This document shows positions 45,938 through 54,874 of a DNA stretch of 64,000 nt, piece after piece. The stretch is from Myxococcales bacterium (lineage in GTDB: Bacteria > Myxococcota_A > UBA9042 > UBA3505), in the NCBI GenBank assembly GCA_002728755.1, contig PBVT01000081.1, positions 1 to 64,000 of the forward strand, given 5' to 3'. Made by a program: the position numbers and the translations under genes. Under the pieces are notes generated by a model. It had not been told where the DNA came from, ran no database searches, and saw only the letters and a program-made list of their open reading frames with translations. Positions within the stretch are counted from its first letter, which is position 1. Every line of letters starts with the position of its first letter.

Positions 45938-47725
45938 TCAGGGATCGACACAATCCGTGCACAGAGTACGTAGATAAGCGATCAGTGCGTCCTGTTGGGT
46001 GTAATGCAAATGCGAGAACGAAGGCATTACATTTAATTCGCCATAGAGTCGTTCATGCCCCGGATCGTTCAACACCGATCGTAGAAATGCATCGGAACCA
46101 TATCCCGCCAATCGCATCACCTGTGGTCGGCTACCCGGCACGACATCGATCAACAAAGGACCCGTACGCCCCTCTGTCGGTTCATGGCAATAGGCACATT
46201 CGCCAAAGTCCTCCTCGCCCTTTTTGGCGAGCGCCGTATCAATCGGCGGGTCGTAGCGCCGCCCCGTGCCCTGAATCAGATATTCCACGACACCGGCTCG
46301 TACCGTCGGTTGCATGAAATTCGATTCGTCATCCGGGTCAGCATAACTGGGCATCTCGCCCTTGAATATCGCGTTCCCCGCTTTATCGAGGATCGTACCA
46401 AATTTGGTTGGGTGATCCGGACGCTCAATTTGATCGAGAAACCATTTTCGAGATCCCAGATGATCCAAAACGGGGGCTCTATAGCATTGTTCCTGGCTAT
46501 CACAGAGGCCAAAGTCCGACGGGCATTTGCCATCGATGCACTCTGGGGTTCCCTCTCCCTCCGCCTCGTGACAGCTGGTGCAATGGGTTCGGAAGAGCTT
46601 TCGCCCCTCCAACGCCTCAATTGTTCCATAGGCCGTAAAACCATTTCGAGCGTATTTCTTGGCGACTTTCGCCTCTTCCGCCTGCACCGCCAATTGGGCT
46701 TGATAGCTCTTATTATTCGCATCCTCGCTCATCGCAACGAGGGTCAGGGCAGCCAATGCGACCAGACCGAACGCCATGGGCGCGACGGTTTTCCAACGTG
46801 CCTTCAGAGTGTTTTCCTTCGACCGATCCAACCAGGGCAGAATCACCAGATAGGTGGCCGCCAGCCCTGGAATAATGACCGTACCGAGGAGCATCATTGG
46901 TCCTTCGAAGTACTTCAGTATTTGAAATAGAAATAGGAAATACCATTCGGGTCGAGCCACATAGCTGCTCGACGGGTCGGCCGGAGCATCCAGTGGAGCA
47001 CCAACAAACACCGCGAGGGTCAATAGAACACCCAGGATCACGGTAATAAACACCAGGTCGTAGAACGCCTGCACCGGCCAGAACTTGATGGACCGTCCAC
47101 TCACAAGGTCTTTGCCTGGAGCGGTCACACCGTGACGGAAGAAGTAGATCAGATGGGGAACGATCAGAACGAGCAGCCCCAGAGGCAACGCAAAAACATG
47201 CAAGGCATAGAATCGAGTGAGCGTCGCCGTACCGTACTCCGTCCCGCCCTGAATTAACGTCTGAGTTGCCTCACCAACCACGGGGACTCCCCCCGCAATA
47301 TTCGTCGCCACCTGGGTCGCAAAATATCCTTTCTGGTCCCAGGGGAGAAGATATCCGGTCAGAGCAAAGCCCATGATGAGGCCGAGCATAAGCACGCCCG
47401 TAATCCAGCTCATCTCTCGTGGTTTCCGATAGGCTCCGGATAAAAAGACCTGCAACAAATGGAGTCCCGCCAGAACAACTACTGCGCTCGCACCAAAATG
47501 ATGAAGGCCTCGTACCAGCCAACCCCAGGTAACCTCGTATTGGATCGAATATACGCTGGCATAGGCTTCGCGTGCAGAGGGCACATAATAGAATGCCATC
47601 ACAATGCCCGTGAGCACCTGTAACGCCATGGCAAAGAATAACCCCGATCCAAAGACGTACCGGATCCTCGCACGACCTGGGATCTCGTGATCAAAGGTGT
47701 GCTGCACAAAAGACGGAAGCTTCAT
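45938..47725 (-). CDS. Cytochrome b fused to a di-haem cytochrome c
   Basis: 595 residues. About 1-360 is a cytochrome b with helices A-D and the subunit-IV-like half including PEWYFLFLFQ. Haem ligands are spaced 13 residues apart in helix B and 14 in helix D (LHVFALPLG...IVPH), as in cytochrome b6-type proteins. After one more helix come about 220 periplasmic residues with two haem-c motifs, CTSCH and CAYCH, linked by a Cys-rich insert. Together with the adjacent Rieske protein this makes a quinol:cytochrome oxidoreductase in which the c-subunit is built into the b-subunit. No separate cytochrome c1 gene lies nearby. The start overlaps the Rieske stop by 4 bp. Confidence 0.93.
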   Translation of the reverse strand: MKLPSFVQHTFDHEIPGRARIRYVFGSGLFFAMALQVLTGIVMAFYYVPSAREAYASVYSIQYEVTWGWLVRGLHHFGASAVVVLAGLHLLQVFLSGAYRKPREMSWITGVLMLGLIMGFALTGYLLPWDQKGYFATQVATNIAGGVPVVGEATQTLIQGGTEYGTATLTRFYALHVFALPLGLLVLIVPHLIYFFRHGVTAPGKDLVSGRSIKFWPVQAFYDLVFITVILGVLLTLAVFVGAPLDAPADPSSSYVARPEWYFLFLFQILKYFEGPMMLLGTVIIPGLAATYLVILPWLDRSKENTLKARWKTVAPMAFGLVALAALTLVAMSEDANNKSYQAQLAVQAEEAKVAKKYARNGFTAYGTIEALEGRKLFRTHCTSCHEAEGEGTPECIDGKCPSDFGLCDSQEQCYRAPVLDHLGSRKWFLDQIERPDHPTKFGTILDKAGNAIFKGEMPSYADPDDESNFMQPTVRAGVVEYLIQGTGRRYDPPIDTALAKKGEEDFGECAYCHEPTEGRTGPLLIDVVPGSRPQVMRLAGYGSDAFLRSVLNDPGHERLYGELNVMPSFSHLHYTQQDALIAYLRTLCTDCVDP

Positions 47726-48294
47726 GCGCGTGGCTCCGCCTGTGGCCGTCCGGGGCGGAAATGGACAACTTCAATCACGAGTCGCCCATCCTCAATCCGC
47801 GCATCCAGAGAATCCAATCGTCGTGGTGAAGGGTTGGTGGCTCCAGCACGAATCTCCTGTTTCGTACCCGCCTTCTCAAATTCCGTGGCAAACCGACTAT
47901 TATGACAAGGGCATAGGAAACCGTTCGCCTTATCGTAATCGACATTGCAGCCCAGATGGGGGCATTCCCGGCTTAGTACCTTCAGGTTTGGACTACGCCC
48001 CTCGGCATCAACCGTAATCGTCTTGGCCGTATCGCGGATCACGAAAACCCCCAAATCGGGTCGAGGCGGCATCTTGATCGGGCCATCCATCTTGGAGGTG
48101 ACAAGCATCGTCTGCGTAACGGTCCCTGGTTTGAATTGGTCAACCGGACCCACATCGACACGCGGTCGTTCGCCGCTCCCCTGTTTACGAAGTACGGGGT
48201 CGAGCAGCGGGCCCAGTAGAGGAACCGCAACGACCAGGCCAACAATTCCCCCAAGGACTCCATTGGCCCAGACAAGAAACGATCTACGGTTCAC
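47722..48294 (-). CDS. Rieske iron-sulfur protein of a bc-type complex
   Basis: 190 residues. The N-terminus is NRRSFL followed by a hydrophobic helix, which suggests Tat-dependent export as for other Rieske proteins. The [2Fe-2S] ligands are in CPHLGC and CPCHNS, the standard C-x-H-x-G-C and C-x-x-H pair with a disulfide-forming Cys in each. It delivers electrons from the quinol site of cytochrome b to haem c. The gene is upstream of and overlaps the b-c fusion. Confidence 0.94.
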   Translation of the reverse strand: MNRRSFLVWANGVLGGIVGLVVAVPLLGPLLDPVLRKQGSGERPRVDVGPVDQFKPGTVTQTMLVTSKMDGPIKMPPRPDLGVFVIRDTAKTITVDAEGRSPNLKVLSRECPHLGCNVDYDKANGFLCPCHNSRFATEFEKAGTKQEIRAGATNPSPRRLDSLDARIEDGRLVIEVVHFRPGRPQAEPRA

Positions 48295-48335
48295 GTCCTA
48301 CCCTCCACGTGTCTGCTCATCCGACTCTCTTCACT

Positions 48336-49823
48336 TCAGGATGAAGCCTTTTTTGCTTTCGGTTTCGCATTCCAGATCCGTAGAGAGAGCACAAGACCAA
48401 TCAGAGCAATAGGAATCATCGATATGGGCCAGGCAACCCAATTCTCTGGATCTGCTGCAACTTCAGGGACACTATCGTCTGGAAGAATGAATCCATACGT
48501 TATCGACATGACCGCGGTACCTGCGTACACGAAGCCATCAATAATTCCGACAGCGACTCCCACGTTCTTTTTTCCTCCAAAGTCCATGGAAGCAGTCCCC
48601 GACAACATGCCGTGCACACCGATAATCGCCATCGACATGAAGATTACCAACCAACCGATTGTCGGAACATGCACGCTAAAGAAGACCCCCTGGTAATCCA
48701 ACGTCTGGGGCACAAGAACCATGAGGAAAGCCCCTACCAGCATTGCCGCGTAGAGAACGGCCGCGACGGGCCCCCGCCGGGATTGAAACCCCCTGTCGGA
48801 GATTATGCCAGCGATAACGCCACCCATAATTCCTGCACAACAGAGCAAAAGCCCCCAGTTTTCGTAGACGAAGTCGCCCTTCAGGTGCAAAACGTCATCC
48901 GTCTGTTTCGCAAAGGACCGATACCACTGCATGATGGCCTGACGTAAAAACCCGGAACAGAACTCAATGCACGCGATGGTCAAGATGATGGGATTCCTCA
49001 ACATCATCTTGAAGACCGCGAGCGCACCGAGCTGCGGACCATCATCACCCGATGAGGCATCTGCGGTATCGAAGTCTTCCAATCCAGCGTCACCCGGTGT
49101 GTTCTTGACGACGAAGAAGTCGATGACCCAGAAGACTGCCAACAACATAGTGGGCACCAGGAAAACATATTGGAGCGACATGTTCTCGATGATCATGTAG
49201 CCGACATCGAAGGCAAAGTAGATCCCGAGACTGATCAAGATACCGAAGATAGCCCCGAAAACGCCCCGTTCACGAACGTGGAACCAGGGGGCATTACACT
49301 TCACAATGGCTACAGCCCCGAAGCTCTGGAAGTACATATTTAATGCATATACTACGCTAAAAATGACGGTCAGGTTCTCGCTGCAGTACTCCGCATACGT
49401 TCCATTATCGACGATTTGCAGGGTCACCAGGCCCAGAAGTAGGTTCATGATGGCGCTGCCCGCCGCCCCCATCAAGATGCTGAATTTTCCACCCAAACGA
49501 TCGGTCAGCGGACCATTGATGAGGAAAGAACAACCATACACCAGAGTGCCCCAGAAGAAGATGGTGGCGAAGTCCGCGTTGGTCATAAGGGGCGAGCCGT
49601 TGAATTGGATGTCCCCGAAGGCGTGTTGGCTAACCTTGATGTTGTAACGCCCCATGTAGAGGAAGGCGTAGGTGAGCCCAAGGGGCAGCCAGTTCATCAA
49701 GCGCCGACGGCGAAAGGCCTTCGTGTGGTTAACGTCTTCGACACGCGGGAGCCGTGCAATCACAATAGTGACCACAGTGAGCAAAATTCCAATAGGGGCT
49801 AATTCAAGCAACCAGGCTGACAT
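48336..49823 (-). CDS. MFS transporter of the organophosphate:phosphate antiporter type (GlpT/UhpC-like)
   Basis: 495 residues from the ATG ending at 49823, chosen because AAGGAAG lies 8 bp upstream; the track-like longer start to 49865 would lack it. Twelve hydrophobic segments. The OPA family segments RYNIKVSQH (family signature after helix 1), GPLTDRLGGKF and the Asp-Arg loop GIISDRG are present. Likely takes up glycerol-phosphate, hexose-phosphate or a related anion in exchange for phosphate; substrate uncertain. 41 bp upstream of the Rieske gene, so possibly in one transcript. Confidence 0.85.
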   Translation of the reverse strand: MSAWLLELAPIGILLTVVTIVIARLPRVEDVNHTKAFRRRRLMNWLPLGLTYAFLYMGRYNIKVSQHAFGDIQFNGSPLMTNADFATIFFWGTLVYGCSFLINGPLTDRLGGKFSILMGAAGSAIMNLLLGLVTLQIVDNGTYAEYCSENLTVIFSVVYALNMYFQSFGAVAIVKCNAPWFHVRERGVFGAIFGILISLGIYFAFDVGYMIIENMSLQYVFLVPTMLLAVFWVIDFFVVKNTPGDAGLEDFDTADASSGDDGPQLGALAVFKMMLRNPIILTIACIEFCSGFLRQAIMQWYRSFAKQTDDVLHLKGDFVYENWGLLLCCAGIMGGVIAGIISDRGFQSRRGPVAAVLYAAMLVGAFLMVLVPQTLDYQGVFFSVHVPTIGWLVIFMSMAIIGVHGMLSGTASMDFGGKKNVGVAVGIIDGFVYAGTAVMSITYGFILPDDSVPEVAADPENWVAWPISMIPIALIGLVLSLRIWNAKPKAKKASS

Positions 49824-50245
49824 CACAAAACTTCCTTTCAATGACCATTTCGGTTCATCGGACAAAATCCAGTGGCAGGTTCTGACATGAAACCCCCAAA
49901 GACTGCAAACAGGTCTTCAGATCGTTGCGAAAGCCAACCAGGACAGACACTGATACCGACCAAAAGCAGTACTTTCCATCCACGACCAGGATATTCCTAA
50001 GGGATCCCACCATAACTCCTTCAAACTTTTTGCCCCGGGCAGGGGTGGCGCAGTCCTAACCCAGCCATGGTCCCCGGGTCAATAGGCAGAACACAGATCC
50101 CCTTGCAGTACGGCGATACTCGGGCGGGTATCCGAGGTCAGCGTTACATACCTTCCGGTAATTCTACGTTTTGTATTGACATGGGACATCGAAATTGGCA
50201 CAAAGCGCCGCTCGCACACGAGTTCGAACCTCAGGAGATGTAGAA
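49824..50245. other. Intergenic region between divergent genes
   Basis: 422 bp with no convincing gene. It separates the minus-strand transporter gene from the plus-strand lipoprotein trio. TTGACA at 50176-50181 is a fair -35 for the gene at 50246, but the best -10 at the right distance (CACAAA, 50199-50204) is poor. A tRNA-like or structural RNA was looked for around 50040-50090 and not found. Confidence 0.5.
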
Positions 50246-50977
50246 ATGACCAGAAAAATGACACTTGGATTCAGCATACTTGCTTTCTTGATCAGCGGTA
50301 TGCTGGCTTGTGGCTCCAGTGATAACGACCCAGTAGGCAATGCTGGTACCGACACTACGAGCACGAATGACACCGCGGAAGGCACGGATGAGGGCAGTGG
50401 TGAAGAAGACATCACTCTCACCCCACCTGACGAAGGGAATACTCAACCCGACGAAGGAACCACCCAGCCTCCTGTCAACAACCAGGCAGAATGCCAGGAC
50501 TTTGCCCTTTGCGTACTCAGTTGTGCTCAAACGGATACAGCCTGTCAGGGACAATGTCAGACCAGCTTCCCGAATGGCAGCGGTCTCTTCAATGCCATTA
50601 ACACCTGTGCTATCGCACAATGTGGTAACCCCCCCGGTGGTAACCAACAGGATCCCGTATGGTCCGAGTGTATCAATGCGGCCCTTGGTGAAGGAGGCGC
50701 TTGCTTCCAGGCGCGCATCGATTGTGGCTTGGTCGGAACTGGTGGCTGCATGAGTATCGTGACCTGCTCACAGACCTGTGCCGACCAGGGCTGCCTCAAC
50801 AAATGTGTCTGGGGCGGCGACGGCAACGCACAGGCGCTCTACATGGCATTCAACGACTGCGTAGTGAACTCCTGTAACGCAGAATGTGTCGCAGCAGGTT
50901 CCAATCAGACAGACTGTGCCGCGTGCCAACAGGAAAAGTGCATAAGCCAGATTCAGGCCTGTCAGTCTGATATGTGA
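50246..50977 (+). CDS. Lipoprotein with duplicated seven-cysteine module (copy A)
   Basis: 243 residues from the ATG at 50246, fixed by AGGAGAT upstream. The lipobox is MLAC, followed by an Asp/Thr/Glu/Pro linker to about residue 80. The rest carries two copies of a seven-cysteine module. Module 1 covers C83 to C126 with spacing C-x5-C-x3-C-x6-C-x3-C-x16-C-x4-C. Module 2 covers C168 to C210 with spacing x5, x3, x4, x3, x17, x4. A connecting segment (CGNPP... W..C...GGAC) and a C-terminal tail with DCAAC complete the protein. The two following genes have the same layout. No known domain is recognised; likely a disulfide-rich surface protein. Confidence 0.8.
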   Translation: MTRKMTLGFSILAFLISGMLACGSSDNDPVGNAGTDTTSTNDTAEGTDEGSGEEDITLTPPDEGNTQPDEGTTQPPVNNQAECQDFALCVLSCAQTDTACQGQCQTSFPNGSGLFNAINTCAIAQCGNPPGGNQQDPVWSECINAALGEGGACFQARIDCGLVGTGGCMSIVTCSQTCADQGCLNKCVWGGDGNAQALYMAFNDCVVNSCNAECVAAGSNQTDCAACQQEKCISQIQACQSDM

Positions 50978-51005
50978 TTTATGTCAATCCGCTAGAACGA
51001 AAAAA

Positions 51006-51033
51006 GCCGGGCGCCATCGCCCGGCTTTTTTTT
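51006..51033 (+). terminator. Rho-independent terminator
   Basis: An 8-bp perfect stem, GCCGGGCG (51006-51013) and CGCCCGGC (51018-51025), with a CCAT loop, is followed by eight Ts and preceded by a run of As. It ends the transcript of the lipoprotein gene at 50246 and could act in both directions. Confidence 0.92.
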
Positions 51034-51105
51034 GTCCAGTGGAATCGAGACAATGAGATCGTTTCTAGGCTATGCTTCGTACTGCCAATACAATGTGGTG
51101 GTCTT

Positions 51106-51933
51106 GTGAACTTCCGTAACCAGTCCCTTATTCTCCTCCTCGGGATAGCTGCCCTGGGCTGTGGAACCTCGTCTGATACTGGCGTCGATGCAGGTAAGGA
51201 CACAACGATCGATACGGTAACAGCGTCCGACACAACCCACGGGACCGACACAAAAACTGGGGCGGATACCCTCACCGATACCAACAGCTGCGATAGCGGG
51301 AATACCTGTGCCGATGCATCCGACGCTGCTGCCGGCCTGGATGCCTCCGTTAGCAACGACACCAGTGGCTCGGACACAATCATCGGCGATCTCGGTACCG
51401 ACTCGGCTACCACAGAGGACACCATAGATCCCGAGGTCGTCGCACGGCTCGCCTGCCAACAGGGTTTTCTATGTGTTATCGGCTGTGGTGGTGGTGATAG
51501 CTGCCAGGGCCAATGTCTCGAACAACACCCTCTAGGTGCCAACCGACTGGATTCGATGCTTGGCTGCGTCATTGATATATGCGGTGAAACCCCAGCGGAA
51601 TCCGATCCAGGATACGCCACCTGGATTTTCTGTACCCAGGACGCCCAGGGCCCAGAGGGTGGCTGCGCAGACGAAACCGCACAATGCCTGGCCGGGTCGG
51701 ACAACTGCGAACATATCGTCCACTGCTCCAACCAATGTGGCAACAGCGAGAACTGTAAATACCTCTGCCGATGGACTGGAACCCTGATGGCGCAAGCTCT
51801 TTACCAGGCCTTTCGGAACTGCGTTTACGCACATTGCAGCAGCATCTGTGGGGAGGAGTTTGAGATCGACGCCTGCACTGCATGCCAAACGGATCTCTGT
51901 GGTCCAAAGATGCAGGCTTGTCAGGACGACTAA
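51106..51933 (+). CDS. Lipoprotein with duplicated seven-cysteine module (copy B)
   Basis: 275 residues from the GTG at 51106, which gives a proper signal peptide with lipobox ALGC; the frame upstream passes through the terminator. A long Asp/Thr-rich linker runs to about residue 115. It then has the two-module region: first module spacing x5, x3, x5, x3, x16, x4 and second x5, x3, x5, x3, x17, x4, with MAQALYQAF matching copy A's NAQALYMAF. The tail ends ACTACQTDLC...ACQ, as in copy A. The start lies 73 bp after the terminator, so it must have its own promoter. Confidence 0.78.
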   Translation: MNFRNQSLILLLGIAALGCGTSSDTGVDAGKDTTIDTVTASDTTHGTDTKTGADTLTDTNSCDSGNTCADASDAAAGLDASVSNDTSGSDTIIGDLGTDSATTEDTIDPEVVARLACQQGFLCVIGCGGGDSCQGQCLEQHPLGANRLDSMLGCVIDICGETPAESDPGYATWIFCTQDAQGPEGGCADETAQCLAGSDNCEHIVHCSNQCGNSENCKYLCRWTGTLMAQALYQAFRNCVYAHCSSICGEEFEIDACTACQTDLCGPKMQACQDD

Positions 51934-52024
51934 ATTAGACTGATATCTTTTTTGACAAAGTAATCCCTGAACTGAGACAATCCCCTCCTTACTTTGGGTG
52001 TCGCATTTTTCAGGGAGTACAAGA

Positions 52025-54778
52025 ATGAAAAGATTGTTGCCGACGAACACGATTCTCGCGTTGTTCGCAAGCTGTATGTTCACCCTCGCCGCATGTGGTG
52101 GGGGTGGTGAAGAAATCGTAACGGATACAGGAACCGATGCCTGTACGCCGAGCTGTGAAGACAAAGACTGTGGCGACGATGGCTGCGGTAATCTTTGCGG
52201 TGAATGTGAGGACGGTCTCACCTGTCTCGAAGATTTCACCTGTGGTGAAGAATGTGTTCCCGATTGCACAGATAAAGAGTGCGGCGATGACGGCTGTGGC
52301 GGTGATTGCGGTTCCTGCCCGTCTGTTGCTCCAGTATGTGGCGACGACAACACATGCCAGGTGGAATGTACTCCTGACTGTGAAGGCCGGGAATGTGGCG
52401 ACGATGGCTGTGGCGGCGACTGCGGCTCCTGCCCATCGGCTGCTCCAGTATGTAGTGACGAAGGGACCTGTCAGGTCGAATGTACTCCGGCCTGTGATGG
52501 TAAAGAATGCGGCGACGACGGTTGTGGCGGTTCCTGTGGTGGCTGTCCGGAAGAGATTCCGAACTGCAACGATGAAGGACTCTGCGTCGTAGGTTGTGAG
52601 CCAAGCTGCGAACTGCCAGACGGCACACCCAAAGAGTGTGGTGATGATGGCTGCGAAGGTTCCTGTGGAGCATGCCCGGGTGCGGCGCCCATCTGTGAGG
52701 CGGGTGTCTGTGTAGCGGCCTGTGCCCCAGACTGCGAAGGCAAAGAGTGTGGTGACGATGGCTGTGGCGGCGACTGCGGTTCCTGCCCCGGCGCGGCGCC
52801 CATCTGTGATGCGGGTGTCTGTACTGTGGACTGCACCCCCAACTGTGACGGTATCGATTGTGGTGCCGATGGTTGTGGCGGTTCCTGTGGTTCCTGTTCT
52901 GGAGACCTGACCTGTATTGGCGGGACCTGCCAGAGCGGCACCTGTACGCCTGATTGTACGGGTAAGGAATGTGGCTCCGATGGTTGCGATGGAGACTGCG
53001 GTTCCTGCAATGCTGGTGAGCAATGTCTTGCCGATGGTAGTTGCCTCTGCATCCCGAGCTGTACTGGCAAGGAATGTGGTGGTGATGGCTGCGGCGGCAC
53101 CTGTGGTGCCTTCAATGGCGGTTGTCCCCAGGGCGAAACCTGTAGTGGCGGTACCTGCGTAGCCGAATGTTCACCAAACTGCGCTGGAAAAGAGTGTGGT
53201 AGTGACGGCTGTGGCGGTACCTGTGGTCAGTGCGGTGCCGGCTACAACTGTGATGCTGGTGGCCAATGTGTCATGGAATGTACCGCGGATTGTACCGGTA
53301 AGGTATGTGGTTCCGACGGCTGCGGTGGTAGCTGTGGAACATGCGCTGCGGGCGAAAGCTGCAGTGCTGGTGCCTGCCAATCCAACTGTACACCCCAATG
53401 CGATACCGACAATGGCCAGGATTGTGGTCAGGGTCTCATCGTTCCCTGTGGTGACGAAACCGAATGTGGTACCTGTGAAGAAGGCTTCGAATGTGACCTT
53501 GGCTTCGGTCAATGTGCAGAAGCTGCGCCATGTGAGTCTCAGGAAGGCGACCTCTTCTGTATGGACCGCGACACTGGGGCTGAGCTCCAATGTGGCTGGG
53601 ATCCGGTATGTGGTAACGTATCTCCACCCTGTGGTGGTAACGAAGGGAACTGCGAGCTCTCAACGCTCGAATGTACCCCGAGCGGTTATTGCATCGACCC
53701 ATGCCAATGTGGTGGATTCACCGACGGTACCCTGGACAAATGCGGTCAGATCGCTGGCTGTGACAACGACTGCGGTGGTTGCTTCACAGAGGGTCAGGGC
53801 GTAACCGGTCCTGGAAACTGGACGTGTAATGAAAACAACCAATGTGAAGAACAGTGCATCCCGAACTGTGGGACTGTAGAACTTCCGTTGATTTGTGGTG
53901 ACGACGGCTGTGGCGGTAGCTGCGGTACCTGTGAGGGAACCGACCTTTGCAGTGCTGACCAGACCACCTGTGAGAGCTGTGCTGACACCGTAACCCCAGC
54001 CGAAAGCTGTGAAGGCAAAGTCTGTGGCTTTGATCCTTGCGGCACCGCCTGTGGTGAAAACAACGGTCTCTGCGGTGGAACCGAAGTCTGTGACGAGAAC
54101 GGTCAATGCGTACCGGGCTGTGATCCGACAGAGGTCTGTCATGAGGACCTGGCGTTCAAGTTCTGTGGCGCTGACGGCTGTGGCGGAACCTGTGGTTCAT
54201 GTGGTGCTGGCGAAGCCTGTGCTTCGGATGGTCAGTCCTGTGATGACCCGACCGGCGTAAAAGACGCTTGTAAAGAAGCGTACCTTTGTGTCGCGGGCTG
54301 CAACAGCTTCTCGTGTATCCTGGGCTGCGCTCCTGACGCCGGCACACCGGGTGCCGACGAGTACACAGCGCTTCGTACATGTGTTGCGAATGAGTGTGGC
54401 AACCCGCCACCACCACCATGTACAGCGGCAGCATTGGCGCTTGGTGGTGCTTGTGAGACAGAGAGCGACGCGTGCATCTCTGGTGCACAGGGTTGTGCTC
54501 CGCTCAAGTCCTGCGTAGACGTGAACTGCACAGCGAGTCCGAATGTAGACGTCTGTACCTCCGAGTGCCTCTATAATGGTAGTCTGGCGGCCCAGGCGGA
54601 TTACACGCTGTACAATGAATGCCAGCAGAACCAATGCTCAGCTGACTGTGGCACTGGTAACTGCGACGCAGAATGTGCAGACGGCACCGAGACTCCCTCG
54701 TGTCAGGATTGTATCGCCAACAAGTGTAAGACTTGTCTCGCGACACAATGCCCAGGTGCAGATAACTGCATCCCCTGA
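52025..54778 (+). CDS. Large cysteine-repeat lipoprotein ending in the duplicated seven-cysteine module (copy C)
   Basis: 917 residues from the ATG at 52025, with AGGGAG upstream. The lipobox is LAAC followed by a Gly run. From residue 40 there are about eleven tandem repeats of roughly 38 residues of the form C-x-P-x-C-x3-x-C-G-x-D-G-C-G-G-x-C-G-x-C, then four diverged copies further on. The last ~175 residues match copies A and B: module 1 with spacing x5, x3, x4, x3, x17, x4, and module 2 with x5, x4, x8, x3, x17, x4 (AAQADYTLY in place of NAQALYMAF), then a Cys-rich tail. It is probably a long disulfide-rich surface stalk ending in the shared module. 2754 bp without a break, with its own terminator. 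Confidence 0.82.
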   Translation: MKRLLPTNTILALFASCMFTLAACGGGGEEIVTDTGTDACTPSCEDKDCGDDGCGNLCGECEDGLTCLEDFTCGEECVPDCTDKECGDDGCGGDCGSCPSVAPVCGDDNTCQVECTPDCEGRECGDDGCGGDCGSCPSAAPVCSDEGTCQVECTPACDGKECGDDGCGGSCGGCPEEIPNCNDEGLCVVGCEPSCELPDGTPKECGDDGCEGSCGACPGAAPICEAGVCVAACAPDCEGKECGDDGCGGDCGSCPGAAPICDAGVCTVDCTPNCDGIDCGADGCGGSCGSCSGDLTCIGGTCQSGTCTPDCTGKECGSDGCDGDCGSCNAGEQCLADGSCLCIPSCTGKECGGDGCGGTCGAFNGGCPQGETCSGGTCVAECSPNCAGKECGSDGCGGTCGQCGAGYNCDAGGQCVMECTADCTGKVCGSDGCGGSCGTCAAGESCSAGACQSNCTPQCDTDNGQDCGQGLIVPCGDETECGTCEEGFECDLGFGQCAEAAPCESQEGDLFCMDRDTGAELQCGWDPVCGNVSPPCGGNEGNCELSTLECTPSGYCIDPCQCGGFTDGTLDKCGQIAGCDNDCGGCFTEGQGVTGPGNWTCNENNQCEEQCIPNCGTVELPLICGDDGCGGSCGTCEGTDLCSADQTTCESCADTVTPAESCEGKVCGFDPCGTACGENNGLCGGTEVCDENGQCVPGCDPTEVCHEDLAFKFCGADGCGGTCGSCGAGEACASDGQSCDDPTGVKDACKEAYLCVAGCNSFSCILGCAPDAGTPGADEYTALRTCVANECGNPPPPPCTAAALALGGACETESDACISGAQGCAPLKSCVDVNCTASPNVDVCTSECLYNGSLAAQADYTLYNECQQNQCSADCGTGNCDAECADGTETPSCQDCIANKCKTCLATQCPGADNCIP
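52142..53390 (+). repeat. Array of CGxDGCGGxCG repeats
   Basis: About eleven consecutive units of roughly 110-120 bp encode Cys-rich repeats centred on CGDDGCGG or CGSDGCGG. Units vary in length and sequence, so the array is old rather than freshly amplified. Related single units occur in the lipoprotein at 35780-36976. End coordinates are approximate. Confidence 0.8.
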
Positions 54779-54801
54779 TTCAGGGTAGATCCTTAACGAA
54801 G

Positions 54802-54834
54802 AGAGGCCGGGCCGCAACGCCCGGCCTCTTTTAA
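54802..54834 (+). terminator. Rho-independent terminator
   Basis: An 11-bp perfect stem, AGAGGCCGGGC (54802-54812) and GCCCGGCCTCT (54819-54829), with a six-base loop, is followed by a T-rich tail. It lies 24 bp after the stop of copy C. Its core GCCGGGC/GCCCGGC is the same as in the terminator after copy A. Confidence 0.92.
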
Positions 54835-54874
54835 TTTTGTATACCAGCGGTCGATTACTCATACAGGAACCCCG

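Noticed and set aside
50030-50095. GC-rich segment considered as a tRNA or small RNA
   Set aside because: No cloverleaf, anticodon stem or CCA context could be drawn.
52010-53023. 337-residue minus-strand frame inside the Cys-repeat lipoprotein
   Set aside because: Composition is low-complexity (Thr/Ala) and follows from the repeated codons of the plus-strand gene.
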